Assembly: GCA_041913045.1 (NCBI GenBank)
Contig: JAYSGB010000054.1
Span: 1 to 10,987, forward strand
Length of the DNA stretch: 10,987 bases
Reading direction: 5' to 3'
DNA from: CAMLOF01 sp041913045
Lineage (GTDB): Bacteria; Pseudomonadota; Gammaproteobacteria; Burkholderiales; Burkholderiaceae_C
Made by a program: the position numbers and the translations under genes. Positions 1 through 6,990 of this stretch are shown piece after piece. Under the pieces are notes generated by a model. That model was given only the letters and a program-made list of their open reading frames with translations. It ran no database searches and had not been told where the DNA came from. Every line of letters starts with the position of its first letter. Positions within the stretch are counted from its first letter, which is position 1.

Positions 1-116
1 TCGAGCAGCTCGACGCACTGGGCTACGACGGCTACATCGGCTGCGAATACCGCCCTGCAGGCCAGACCTCGGCCGGGCTGGGCTGGGTGCGCCCCTACCT
101 CACGCGAAAGGCCTGA
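1..116 (+). CDS. otnI: 2-oxo-tetronate isomerase / hydroxypyruvate isomerase (3' end only)
   Basis: Only the last 37 codons and the stop (114-116) are inside the window; the reading frame begins at base 3. The visible C-terminus contains GYDGYIGCEYRPAG followed by T-x-AGLGW and a short tail. This is the typical end of hydroxypyruvate isomerase (Hyi) family TIM-barrel proteins. In the family, Hyi interconverts hydroxypyruvate and tartronate semialdehyde, while the OtnI branch isomerises 2-oxo-tetronate and 3-oxo-tetronate. The choice of OtnI rests on the neighbour: a DenD-like gene begins two bases after this stop, and otnI and denD are known partners in D-erythronate breakdown. From the fragment alone Hyi proper cannot be excluded. 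The family call is firm; the substrate is inferred from context. Confidence 0.8.
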   Translation, partial: EQLDALGYDGYIGCEYRPAGQTSAGLGWVRPYLTRKA

Positions 117-118
117 AC

Positions 119-1129
119 ATGAACATCGTCATCACCGGCGGCGCGGGTTTCCTGGGGGTTCGCCTGGCGCGCACCCTGCTGCAACACGGGTCGTTGAGCC
201 TGGGGGGCGCCCCCGCACAGACCATCCAACAACTGACACTGGTGGACCGCGTGGCGCCGCCTGCCGATCTGCGCGCTGACCCCAGGGTTCGAGTCGTGGA
301 AGGCGACCTGGTCGATCTGCTGGAAGGCAGCACACAGCAGGTGGTGCCGCAGGACGCGGCTGCCGTGGTGCATCTGGCATCGGCCGTCAGCGGCGAGTGC
401 GAAGCCGACTTTGATCTTGGCATGCGCAGCAACCTGCGCGCTGGCATGCTGCTGCTGGAACGTTGCCGTGCGCTGGGCACGCAGCCGCTGCTGGTGTTTT
501 CCAGTTCGCTGGCGGTGTTCGGCAGCACGGCAGAACAGCCGCTGCCCGAGGTGGTGACCGACACCACCCTGCCCACGCCGCAGAACAGCTACGGCATACA
601 GAAGTTCGTGCTGGAGCAGCTCGTGGCCGACTACACCCGCAAGGGCTTCCTGCGCGGGCGCAACGTGCGGCTGATGACAGTGAGCGTGCGCCCCGGCCGC
701 CCGAATGGTGCAGCGTCCAGCTTCCTCAGCGGCATGATCCGCGAGCCGCTGGCCGGCGAGCGCTCCACCTGCCCCGTGCCGCCCGACACATTGGTGGCCC
801 TGTCTTCCCCGGCCCGCACGGTGGAAGGACTCATCCGCGCACTGCAGACCGGCGACCAGGAATGGGGCCCGCGCACGGCGCTGAACCTGCCCGCGCTCAC
901 CACCACGCCCGCCCAGATGGCGGCTGCACTGGAGAAGGTGGCAGGCCCCGCCGCCGCCAGCCTGATCGACTGGCGGCCAGACCCCGCCATCGCCCGAATC
1001 ATTACCAGTTGGCCCGCCCGCATGGACAGCGCCCGTGCGCACGCCCTCGGTCTGGTTGCCGACGCCGATTTCGAGACCATAGTCCGAGACTATGTGCGCG
1101 AAAACCCCGATGCCGTGAAAGCGGCTTAG
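119..1129 (+). CDS. denD: D-erythronate dehydrogenase-like NAD-dependent epimerase/dehydratase family protein
   Basis: A 336-residue extended short-chain dehydrogenase. The N-terminus carries the Rossmann motif TGGAGFLG (residues 6-13). Asp43 at the end of the second strand (LVD) suits NAD(H). The catalytic set is visible as the Ser cluster FSSS (127-130) followed by Tyr158-x3-Lys162 in SYGIQK. An RPGRPNGAAS segment (191-200) resembles the conserved stretch of the DenD/COG0451 group. Characterised DenD oxidises D-erythronate to 2-oxo-D-tetronate with NAD, and OtnI then isomerises this. The ATG lies two bases after the isomerase stop, with an AAGG-type ribosome site (108-111) inside the isomerase's end, so the two are almost certainly co-translated. 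DenD is preferred because of the isomerase neighbour. Another sugar-acid dehydrogenase of the same family is possible. Confidence 0.8.
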   Translation: MNIVITGGAGFLGVRLARTLLQHGSLSLGGAPAQTIQQLTLVDRVAPPADLRADPRVRVVEGDLVDLLEGSTQQVVPQDAAAVVHLASAVSGECEADFDLGMRSNLRAGMLLLERCRALGTQPLLVFSSSLAVFGSTAEQPLPEVVTDTTLPTPQNSYGIQKFVLEQLVADYTRKGFLRGRNVRLMTVSVRPGRPNGAASSFLSGMIREPLAGERSTCPVPPDTLVALSSPARTVEGLIRALQTGDQEWGPRTALNLPALTTTPAQMAAALEKVAGPAAASLIDWRPDPAIARIITSWPARMDSARAHALGLVADADFETIVRDYVRENPDAVKAA

Positions 1130-1143
1130 TCCTGAGAATCAAC

Positions 1144-1154
1144 TTGTATGACAA
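1144..1154. promoter_or_regulatory. Candidate GntR-family operator (TTGT-ATG-ACAA) upstream of the TRAP genes
   Basis: In the 72-bp gap between denD and the TRAP binding-protein gene, TTGT (1144-1147) and ACAA (1151-1154) form inverted half-sites around ATG. Outside these, AA (1141-1142) and TT (1156-1157) continue the symmetry. Short palindromes of the TTGTnnnACAA form are typical operators for GntR regulators of the FadR/FCD group, which often control sugar-acid and TRAP loci. No regulator gene is in the window, so this is a pattern-based call. A weak promoter could overlap downstream (TTGGGC at 1157-1162, TACTAT at 1180-1185, 17-bp spacing), but it would place the start point inside the ribosome site. 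Confidence 0.4.
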
Positions 1155-1187
1155 CTTTGGGCAGCCATTCCGGCGACCCTACTATTG

Positions 1188-1193
1188 AAGGAG
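1188..1193 (+). promoter_or_regulatory. Ribosome binding site setting the start of the TRAP binding protein
   Basis: AAGGAG lies eight bases before the ATG at 1202. It decides between that start and an in-frame ATG at 1148. The 1148 start would add 18 residues in front of the signal peptide, has no ribosome site and falls inside the candidate operator. Confidence 0.8.
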
Positions 1194-1201
1194 ACCATCG
1201 C

Positions 1202-2185
1202 ATGAAGATCACCCGTCGACTCACCGCCATCGGCCTGGCCTGTGGCATGGCATTGGGATTCGCCGGTCTGGCTCACGCCCAGACCAACATGAAGATCAAC
1301 ATCTCCGTGGCAAAGGACTCGCACCAGGGTGTGGCCATCGACACCTTCGCGCAGGAGGTGGAAAAACGCACCAATGGCCGCTACAAGATCCAGACGTTCT
1401 ACTCTGGCTCGCTCGGCGGTGAGCGCGAATCCATCGAGGCGGTTCAGCTGGGCACGCAGGAGTTGACCTTCTCCTCCACCGGCCCGGTGCCCAACTTCGT
1501 GCCCGAGGCGCGCATCCTGGACATCCCCTTCCTGTTCCGCGACAAGGCGCACGCTCGCGCCGTGCTTGACGGCCCCATCGGCCAGGAGATGCTTGCCAAG
1601 TTCGACTCCAAGGGCTTCAAAGCCCTGGCCTGGGCCGAGAACGGCGTGCGCCACATGACCAACAGCAAGCGTGCCGTGGTGGCGCCCGACGACCTCAAGG
1701 GCCTGAAGATGCGCACGATGGAAAACCCTGTGCACGTTGCAGCCTACAAGGGCCTGGGCATCGTCACCACCCCCATGGCCTTCCCTGAGGTGTTCACCGC
1801 ATTGCAACAGGGCACCGTTGACGGTCAGGAAAACCCGCTGTCGGTGATCATGGCCTCCAAGTTCGAGCAGGTGCAAAAGCACCTCTCGCTCACTGGCCAC
1901 GTTTACTCGCCCGCCATCTTTCTGATGAACAAGGCGTCTTTCGACAAGCTCAGCGCCGACGACAAGAAGCACTTCCTGGAAGCCGCCAAGGTGGCCGTGA
2001 AGGCCAACCGTGACCGTGTGGACTCAGACGACGCGCGTGGGGTGAAGGAACTTAGCAGCAAGGGCATGCAGGTGGTGGAAAACGTGGACAAGACCAGGTT
2101 CATGGACCAACTCAAGCCGGTCTACGCCGAGTTCGAGAAGCAGTTCGGCAAGGCCAACATCGACCGCATCCGCGACTACAAGTGA
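1202..2185 (+). CDS. TRAP transporter substrate-binding protein, DctP family
   Basis: A 327-residue periplasmic solute receptor of a tripartite ATP-independent transporter. A Sec signal peptide (MKITRR, hydrophobic core 8-22, AHA then Gln27) predicts cleavage after Ala26. The family pattern follows: FYSGSLGGERE (66-76), a short hydrophobic LDIPFLFRD (106-114), NGVR (147-150), and the hallmark LKMRTMENP (168-176). In that hallmark Arg171 corresponds to the arginine that in this family forms the salt bridge with the substrate carboxylate. VDGQENP (206-212) is also present. It therefore binds an organic acid in the periplasm and hands it to the DctQM membrane pair encoded next. Its position behind isomerase and DenD genes suggests a tetronate or similar hydroxy acid, but the sequence does not identify the ligand. 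Tandem hairpins follow the gene before dctQ. Confidence 0.93.
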   Translation: MKITRRLTAIGLACGMALGFAGLAHAQTNMKINISVAKDSHQGVAIDTFAQEVEKRTNGRYKIQTFYSGSLGGERESIEAVQLGTQELTFSSTGPVPNFVPEARILDIPFLFRDKAHARAVLDGPIGQEMLAKFDSKGFKALAWAENGVRHMTNSKRAVVAPDDLKGLKMRTMENPVHVAAYKGLGIVTTPMAFPEVFTALQQGTVDGQENPLSVIMASKFEQVQKHLSLTGHVYSPAIFLMNKASFDKLSADDKKHFLEAAKVAVKANRDRVDSDDARGVKELSSKGMQVVENVDKTRFMDQLKPVYAEFEKQFGKANIDRIRDYK

Positions 2186-2191
2186 CCCACG

Positions 2192-2244
2192 GGCCAGTGC
2201 CGCTGGCCTTGACTTACCGGCGCCTGGCATGAGCACCAGGCGCC
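2192..2244 (+). other. Two tandem intercistronic hairpins between binding-protein and membrane-subunit genes
   Basis: The 96-bp gap 2186-2281 contains two perfect stems. The first pairs GGCCAG (2192-2197) with CTGGCC (2203-2208) over a 5-nt loop. The second pairs GGCGCCTGG (2219-2227) with CCAGGCGCC (2236-2244) over an 8-nt loop. Neither is followed by a run of T, so full Rho-independent termination is not indicated. Such structures at the 3' end of a binding-protein gene commonly protect the upstream mRNA or cause partial termination, giving more receptor than membrane protein. That role is inferred here. Confidence 0.55.
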
Positions 2245-2281
2245 CGTCTCCCCGCTTTACTCCCCTCACAGGCGGACAAGC

Positions 2282-2776
2282 ATGAAACAAGCCTTTTTAA
2301 AGTTCGAGCGCCTGGCCACGGGCACGGCCATGGCCGGAGCCTGCGCCATGATGGCCGTCGCCGCCAGCCTCGGGCTGTACCAGATCCTCACCCGCTTCAT
2401 CATCCAGGAGCCCGCCGAGTGGACCGAAGTCCTCATCCGCGTCAGCCTCATCTGGATGGTGTTCCTGGGCATTCCCGCTGCCTTCCGCCAGGGCGCCATG
2501 GTCAGCGTTGACGTGCTCTACCGCTGGAGCCCCAAACCGCTCAAACGTGTGCTGGACTATGTGGTCTGCATCGCAGCCTTGCTGCTCATCAGCGTCATCG
2601 TCTGGTGGGGCTGGGACTATGCCCAACGCGGCAGTGTGCAAAGCATGATCGGCCTGGAAAACGTATCGATGTTCTGGGCTTATCTCGCCATGCCGGTGGG
2701 CGGCCTTTTCAGTGCGCTGGGCATCCTGGGCAACCTGCTTGACCCGCAACGTCACGAACTGGAGTCCGCGCAATGA
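2282..2776 (+). CDS. TRAP transporter small permease subunit, DctQ family
   Basis: A 164-residue inner-membrane protein with four predicted membrane segments, roughly residues 14-36, 49-68, 90-110 and 128-150. This is the standard DctQ layout. The conserved stretch EPAEWTEVLIR (43-53) leading into IWMVFLGIPAAFRQGAMVSVD (57-77) is the typical DctQ core. DctQ forms the membrane complex with DctM and couples sodium-driven uptake to the periplasmic receptor. The ribosome site is weak (AGGCGG about seven bases before the ATG), which fits lower expression than the receptor gene. The stop overlaps the next gene's start (ATGA at 2773-2776), indicating translational coupling with dctM. The ligand is set by the receptor, not by this subunit. 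Confidence 0.92.
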   Translation: MKQAFLKFERLATGTAMAGACAMMAVAASLGLYQILTRFIIQEPAEWTEVLIRVSLIWMVFLGIPAAFRQGAMVSVDVLYRWSPKPLKRVLDYVVCIAALLLISVIVWWGWDYAQRGSVQSMIGLENVSMFWAYLAMPVGGLFSALGILGNLLDPQRHELESAQ

Positions 2777-4050
2777 GCCTCGTCATGCTGATCACCATGG
2801 TGGTGTGCTTCGCGCTCACCATCTCCGTTGCCGTCTCCATTGGTCTGGCTGCGGTCCTGGGCGTCCAGATTTCGGGCGTCAACATGCTCATCTCGGTCAA
2901 GGAAATCTATTCCTCGATCAACAAGTTCCCGCTGGCCGCCATACCCTTCTTCATCCTGGCGGGCAACATCATGGAAACGGGCGGCATATCGCGCCGCCTG
3001 GTGGACTTTGCCAAGAGCATCGTCGGCGGTGTGCAGGGCGGCCTGCCCATGACCTGCGTGCTCACCTGCATGATCTTTGCGGCCGTGTCGGGCTCTTCGG
3101 TGGCCACCACCTTCGCCATCGGGGCCATCCTCATTCCCGCGCTCATCAAGCACGGCTATCCCAAGACCTACGCCGCGTCGCTGCAAGCCACCAGCGCCGA
3201 GCTGGGTGTGGTCATTCCCCCGTCGATCCCGATGATCCTTTATGGCGTCAGCGCCGAGGTCTCCATCGGCGAACTGTTCATTGCAGGTTTTGGGCCGGGT
3301 TTGCTGATCGGCGGCTCGCTGATGCTGTTCGTGTGGGCGTACTGCAAATACAAAGGCTGGGGCAAGAACGACGGCGACGGGCGCCTGTCCATCGGGCGCG
3401 CCACGGTGCAAGCGGGCTGGGCGCTGATGATGCCGGTCATCATCCTGGGCGGCATCTACGGCGGTGTATTCACTCCCACCGAGGCTTCTGCCGTGGCCGT
3501 GTTCTACGCCCTGATCGTCGGCATGCTCATCTACCGCGAAATCCGCATCAAGGACCTCTACGTCATCCTGCGCAAGTCGGTGCTGTCCAGCGCGGTCATC
3601 ATGTTCATCATCGCCAACGCGGGCCTGTTCGCCTTCCTGCTCACCCGCGCCGGTGTGCCAGAAGCCATTGGCCACTGGCTGGAAGAAGTGTTGCAGTCCC
3701 CCGCGTGGTTCCTGCTGGGCGTGAACGCCGCGCTGTTCCTCATCGGCATGTTCATCGAGACCAGCGCCGCCATCATCGTGCTGGCCCCCATCCTGGCGCC
3801 CGTGGCCGTGCACTTCGGCATCGACCCGGTGCACTTCGGGCTCATCATGGTGGTCAACCTGGCACTGGGCATGATCACCCCGCCCTTTGGTGTGAACCTG
3901 TTCGCCGCCTGCACGGTGGCGCGCATATCGCTGGATCGCATGATTCGCGACCTGATTCCCTTCGTGCTGGTGATTCTGGCCTGCCTGATGGTCATCACCT
4001 ACGTGCCCTGGGTGTCGCTGGCCCTGCGGGACCTGGTTTACGCCCCATGA
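2773..4050 (+). CDS. TRAP transporter large permease subunit, DctM family
   Basis: A 425-residue multi-spanning inner-membrane transporter of normal DctM length and fully hydrophobic character. It has the family's hallmark segments in order: PFFILAGNIM (58-67), SGSSVATT (106-113), GVVIPPSIPMILYG (145-158), TPTEASAVAV (234-243), ETSAAIIVLAPI (329-340) and GMITPPFGVNLF (366-377). The two halves show the internal repeat (IPPSIP versus TPPFGV) expected of the ion-transporter fold. DctM is the sodium-coupled translocation channel and works with the DctQ subunit it overlaps by four bases (ATGA). Its start therefore needs no separate strong ribosome site. Twenty-seven bases separate its stop from the aldehyde dehydrogenase gene, consistent with one operon. 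Confidence 0.95.
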   Translation: MSLVMLITMVVCFALTISVAVSIGLAAVLGVQISGVNMLISVKEIYSSINKFPLAAIPFFILAGNIMETGGISRRLVDFAKSIVGGVQGGLPMTCVLTCMIFAAVSGSSVATTFAIGAILIPALIKHGYPKTYAASLQATSAELGVVIPPSIPMILYGVSAEVSIGELFIAGFGPGLLIGGSLMLFVWAYCKYKGWGKNDGDGRLSIGRATVQAGWALMMPVIILGGIYGGVFTPTEASAVAVFYALIVGMLIYREIRIKDLYVILRKSVLSSAVIMFIIANAGLFAFLLTRAGVPEAIGHWLEEVLQSPAWFLLGVNAALFLIGMFIETSAAIIVLAPILAPVAVHFGIDPVHFGLIMVVNLALGMITPPFGVNLFAACTVARISLDRMIRDLIPFVLVILACLMVITYVPWVSLALRDLVYAP

Positions 4051-4063
4051 CGCAGTAAAAGAC

Positions 4064-4069
4064 AGGAGA
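4064..4069 (+). promoter_or_regulatory. Ribosome binding site of the aldehyde dehydrogenase gene
   Basis: AGGAGA lies eight bases before the ATG at 4078, inside the 27-bp gap after dctM. The gap holds no visible promoter or hairpin. Confidence 0.75.
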
Positions 4070-4077
4070 CACCGGCC

Positions 4078-5511
4078 ATGCCCCTTAACTACATCGCCAA
4101 CCAGGCCGTGCGGTCGGCCTCGGGCCAGACGCTGCCCGTGATCGACCCCGCCGACGGCCAGCCCTACGACAGCATTGAACGCAGCAATGCCGCCGATGTG
4201 GATGCCGCCGTTCAGGCAGCCAGGCAGTGCCTGGACGGCACCTGGTCGCGCCTGAGTGCCGCCGAGCGGGGCCGACTGCTGATGAAGCTCAGCGTCAAGG
4301 TGGCCGAGCATGCCGACGAACTGGCCGCCATTGAGCAGCGCGACTGCGGCAAGCCCACCAAACAGGCCAAGGCCGACGCCCTGGCCCTGGTGCGCTACTT
4401 CGAGTTCTACGCAGGCGCCGCCGACAAGCTGCATGGCGACACCATTCCCTACCTTGACGGCTACACCGTGCTCACATGGCGCGAGCCACACGGCGTCACT
4501 GGCCATGTGATCCCATGGAACTACCCCATGCAGATTTTCGGGCGCAGTGTGGGTGGTGCATTGGCTGCAGGCAACGTGTGCGTCGTCAAGCCTTCGGAAG
4601 ACGCATGCCTGTCGCTGCTGCGCGTGGCAGAACTGGCCGCAGAGGCAGGCTTTCCACCGGGGGCCATCAACATCGTCACCGGCTACGGCCATGAGGTGGG
4701 CGACGCGCTGGCGCGCCACCCCGGTATCGACCACATCAGCTTCACCGGCAGCCCGCGCGTGGGCACATTGATCCAGCAGGTGGCCGCAGAAAGGCATTGC
4801 CCTGTGACGCTGGAGCTGGGCGGCAAGGGGCCGCAAGTTGTGTTTGACGATGCCGACGTTGACGCCGCCTTGCCCTTCATCATCAACGCCATCGTGCAAA
4901 ACAGCGGGCAGACCTGCAGCGCGGGCTCCCGCCTGCTGGTGCAACGCAGCCTGTACGAACCCTTGCTGGAACGCGTGGGCCATGCCTTTGGGCAGTTGCG
5001 CGCGGGCCCGCCTCAAATGGACCTGGACCTTGGGCCCCTGATCCGCCAGAGCCAGCAGGACCGCGTGCGAGCCTTCCTTGACCAGGCGCGCGCAGACGGC
5101 ATTGCCACGGTGGCCCAAGGCCGCGTGGTGGACGAGGCCCCGGCCACCGGCTACTACGCCGCGCCCACCTTGCTGCGCGACGTGCCCGTGCACCACCGCC
5201 TGGCGCAGGAAGAGGTGTTCGGCCCCGTGCTGGCCGCCATGTCTTTCGACGACGAGGACCACGCGGTGCAGCTAGCCAACGCCACCCACTTCGGCCTGGT
5301 GGCAGGTGTCTGGACGCGCGACGGCGCACGCCAGCTGCGCATGGCCAAGCGCGTCAAGGCGGGCCAGGTGTTCATCAACAACTACGGCGCAGGCGGCGGG
5401 GTGGAGCTGCCTTTCGGCGGCGTCAAGTCCAGCGGCTATGGCCGCGAAAAGGGCTTCGAGGCCCTGCACGGTTTCACCACCCTCAAGACCGTGGCCCTGC
5501 GGCACGGTTAA
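4078..5511 (+). CDS. NAD(P)-dependent aldehyde dehydrogenase family protein
   Basis: A 477-residue member of the aldehyde dehydrogenase superfamily with all catalytic features intact. These are PWNYP with Asn148 (oxyanion hole), Lys171 in VVKPSE (cofactor binding), FTGSPRVG (222-229, nucleotide turn), Glu246 in ELGGKGP (general base), nucleophile Cys280 in NSGQTCSAGSR, and EEVFGPV (378-384). It oxidises an aldehyde to an acid in the cytoplasm. The overall pattern resembles the betaine/aminobutyraldehyde and sugar-aldehyde groups, but sequence alone does not fix the substrate. Because it follows a TRAP importer and tetronate genes, a hydroxyaldehyde such as a tetrose or glycolaldehyde is plausible. 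This is inference. A short-chain dehydrogenase follows after 19 bases and may supply its aldehyde. Confidence 0.93.
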   Translation: MPLNYIANQAVRSASGQTLPVIDPADGQPYDSIERSNAADVDAAVQAARQCLDGTWSRLSAAERGRLLMKLSVKVAEHADELAAIEQRDCGKPTKQAKADALALVRYFEFYAGAADKLHGDTIPYLDGYTVLTWREPHGVTGHVIPWNYPMQIFGRSVGGALAAGNVCVVKPSEDACLSLLRVAELAAEAGFPPGAINIVTGYGHEVGDALARHPGIDHISFTGSPRVGTLIQQVAAERHCPVTLELGGKGPQVVFDDADVDAALPFIINAIVQNSGQTCSAGSRLLVQRSLYEPLLERVGHAFGQLRAGPPQMDLDLGPLIRQSQQDRVRAFLDQARADGIATVAQGRVVDEAPATGYYAAPTLLRDVPVHHRLAQEEVFGPVLAAMSFDDEDHAVQLANATHFGLVAGVWTRDGARQLRMAKRVKAGQVFINNYGAGGGVELPFGGVKSSGYGREKGFEALHGFTTLKTVALRHG

Positions 5512-5530
5512 AACAGCACAGGAAGACAAC

Positions 5531-6277
<747 letters not shown>

Positions 6278-6292
<15 letters not shown>

Positions 6293-6310
6293 AACTCAGA
6301 GATAGCGGGC
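6278..6310. terminator. Candidate bidirectional hairpin centred on two convergent stop codons
   Basis: Arms 6278-6284 (GCTCGCT) and 6304-6310 (AGCGGGC) pair with one G-T wobble. TCTGA (6288-6292) pairs exactly with TCAGA (6296-6300) over an AAC loop. A three-base internal loop (one possible wobble) separates the two stems. The loop is precisely the three bases between the convergent genes, and both stop codons form the top of the stem. No T-run follows on either side, so it is either a Rho-assisted or intrinsically weak terminator, or a 3'-end stabiliser. No other terminator space exists here. Confidence 0.45.
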
Positions 6311-6859
6311 CAGTTCCTCGACGTCTTCGGGGAACATCTGGCCTTTTTCGGCCACGGCCAGCTTGCCGTCGCGCCCGCGCAGCAGCGTGATGGGCAAGCC
6401 CCGCGGCTTGGGAAAGCGCTGACGCCACTGCGGGCTGGCCCAGGCCGCCGGGAATGTGTACCCCTTGGCCTTGAGATAGGCCGCAGCGTCCTCGGGCTTG
6501 CGGTCGATCGAGAGCGCCACCATGGCCAGCCCCTGCTCCCGGTGTTCGCGCCAGAAACGGTCCATCACCGGGCTTTGCTGGGCGCAGAACGGGCAGGTAC
6601 TCGCCCACCAGTACACCAACAGCGGCTTGCCCTGGGCCGCCACCGGCTCAAACACGCCACTGCCGATCAGTTCAATGCGCGGGACCTCCAGCGCCGACCC
6701 GAGTGGCGGCAGAGGCGGAGCCTTGGCCTCCTCAGCCGCAGCGGAAACGGGCTGAGCCCAGGCAGGTACAGTCAAGCCGGTCATGGCGCAGCCGCCCGCC
6801 GCACCCAGCCACTGTCGGCGGGTCCAGAGCGAGTTCTCGAATCGGTCGGAAGCTTTCAA
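6296..6859 (-). CDS. TlpA-like thioredoxin-fold protein with Tat signal
   Basis: A 187-residue protein read from a TTG start. The N-terminus has a twin-arginine signal, TRRQWLG (13-19), a weakly hydrophobic stretch (20-31) and AWA then Gln36, so export in folded form and cleavage after Ala35 are expected. The mature part is a TlpA/thioredoxin fold: LVYWWASTCPFC with active-site Cys89 and Cys92, ALSIDR (115-120), and the cis-proline in GLPIT (Pro156). It should be a periplasmic thiol-disulfide reductase or oxidase; its partner is unknown. TTG is preferred because AGGAGG lies five bases upstream. The in-frame ATG 34 codons earlier has no ribosome site and would bury the Tat signal. The gene is convergent with the short-chain dehydrogenase and divergent from moaA. 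Confidence 0.87.
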   Translation of the reverse strand: MKASDRFENSLWTRRQWLGAAGGCAMTGLTVPAWAQPVSAAAEEAKAPPLPPLGSALEVPRIELIGSGVFEPVAAQGKPLLVYWWASTCPFCAQQSPVMDRFWREHREQGLAMVALSIDRKPEDAAAYLKAKGYTFPAAWASPQWRQRFPKPRGLPITLLRGRDGKLAVAEKGQMFPEDVEELARYL

Positions 6860-6864
6860 GGGGC

Positions 6865-6870
6865 CCTCCT
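6865..6870 (-). promoter_or_regulatory. Ribosome binding site supporting a TTG start
   Basis: Read on the minus strand, AGGAGG lies five bases before TTG (6859-6857). This perfect site, placed directly ahead of a Tat signal peptide, is the main support for the non-ATG start of the thioredoxin-like gene. Confidence 0.8.
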
Positions 6871-6973
6871 GCGCTTTTTCCGTATATAAGAATGCGATTT
6901 TTCCACACCTTCGCCAAATGTGCACAGGCCGTGTCGGGCCTTGGCACCGACGCGACCACACCCTCGTGGAGCG

Positions 6974-6982
6974 TGGTGTAAT
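6974..6982 (+). promoter_or_regulatory. Extended -10 promoter element of moaA
   Basis: TG-G-TGTAAT (6974-6982) matches the extended -10 pattern TGnTATAAT with one mismatch. The best -35 at normal spacing is poor (ACCACA, 6955-6960), as is common for extended -10 promoters. The hexamer ends eight bases before the ATG at 6991, so transcription would start at about 6989-6991, at or next to the start codon. No Shine-Dalgarno site precedes the ATG. Confidence 0.5.
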
Positions 6983-6990
6983 CTTTTCGT

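Larger units (their letters stand above)
6860..6990. other. Divergent intergenic region between thioredoxin-like gene and moaA
   Basis: This 131-bp region must hold start signals for both directions. It contains the only clearly AT-richer patch of the window (TTTTTCCGTATATAAG around 6875-6890), which could supply a minus-strand -10 (TATATA, 6883-6888) without a convincing -35. On the plus side an extended -10 lies next to the moaA ATG. It is too short to hold a classical Mo-cofactor riboswitch plus both promoters, and no such structure was recognised. Confidence 0.5.

Noticed and set aside
1148..1201. Alternative upstream ATG for the TRAP receptor
   Set aside because: It adds 18 polar residues before a normal signal peptide, has no ribosome site and overlaps the candidate operator. 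The ATG at 1202 has AAGGAG at proper spacing.
2712..4058. A 448-codon plus-strand frame overlapping dctM
   Set aside because: It is dctM read in another frame. The product is rich in Arg, His and Gly, with none of the hydrophobic segments, while the true frame encodes a complete DctM protein.
2752..5262. A very long open frame (836 codons) on the minus strand opposite dctM and the aldehyde dehydrogenase gene
   Set aside because: It is low-complexity, rich in His, Gln, Gly and Asp, has no recognisable domain, and lies fully opposite two intact, well-recognised genes. Long antisense frames like this arise from strong GC bias at codon third positions.
6860..6961. N-terminal extension of the thioredoxin-like gene from an upstream ATG
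   Set aside because: It would place 34 Arg/Pro-rich residues before the Tat signal and overlap the presumed promoter area. The TTG at 6859 has a perfect AGGAGG.
6860..6990. Mo-cofactor riboswitch upstream of moaA
   Set aside because: The gap is only 131 bp and shared by two divergent genes, the conserved multi-stem layout was not recognised, and the best promoter lies next to the ATG, leaving no leader.
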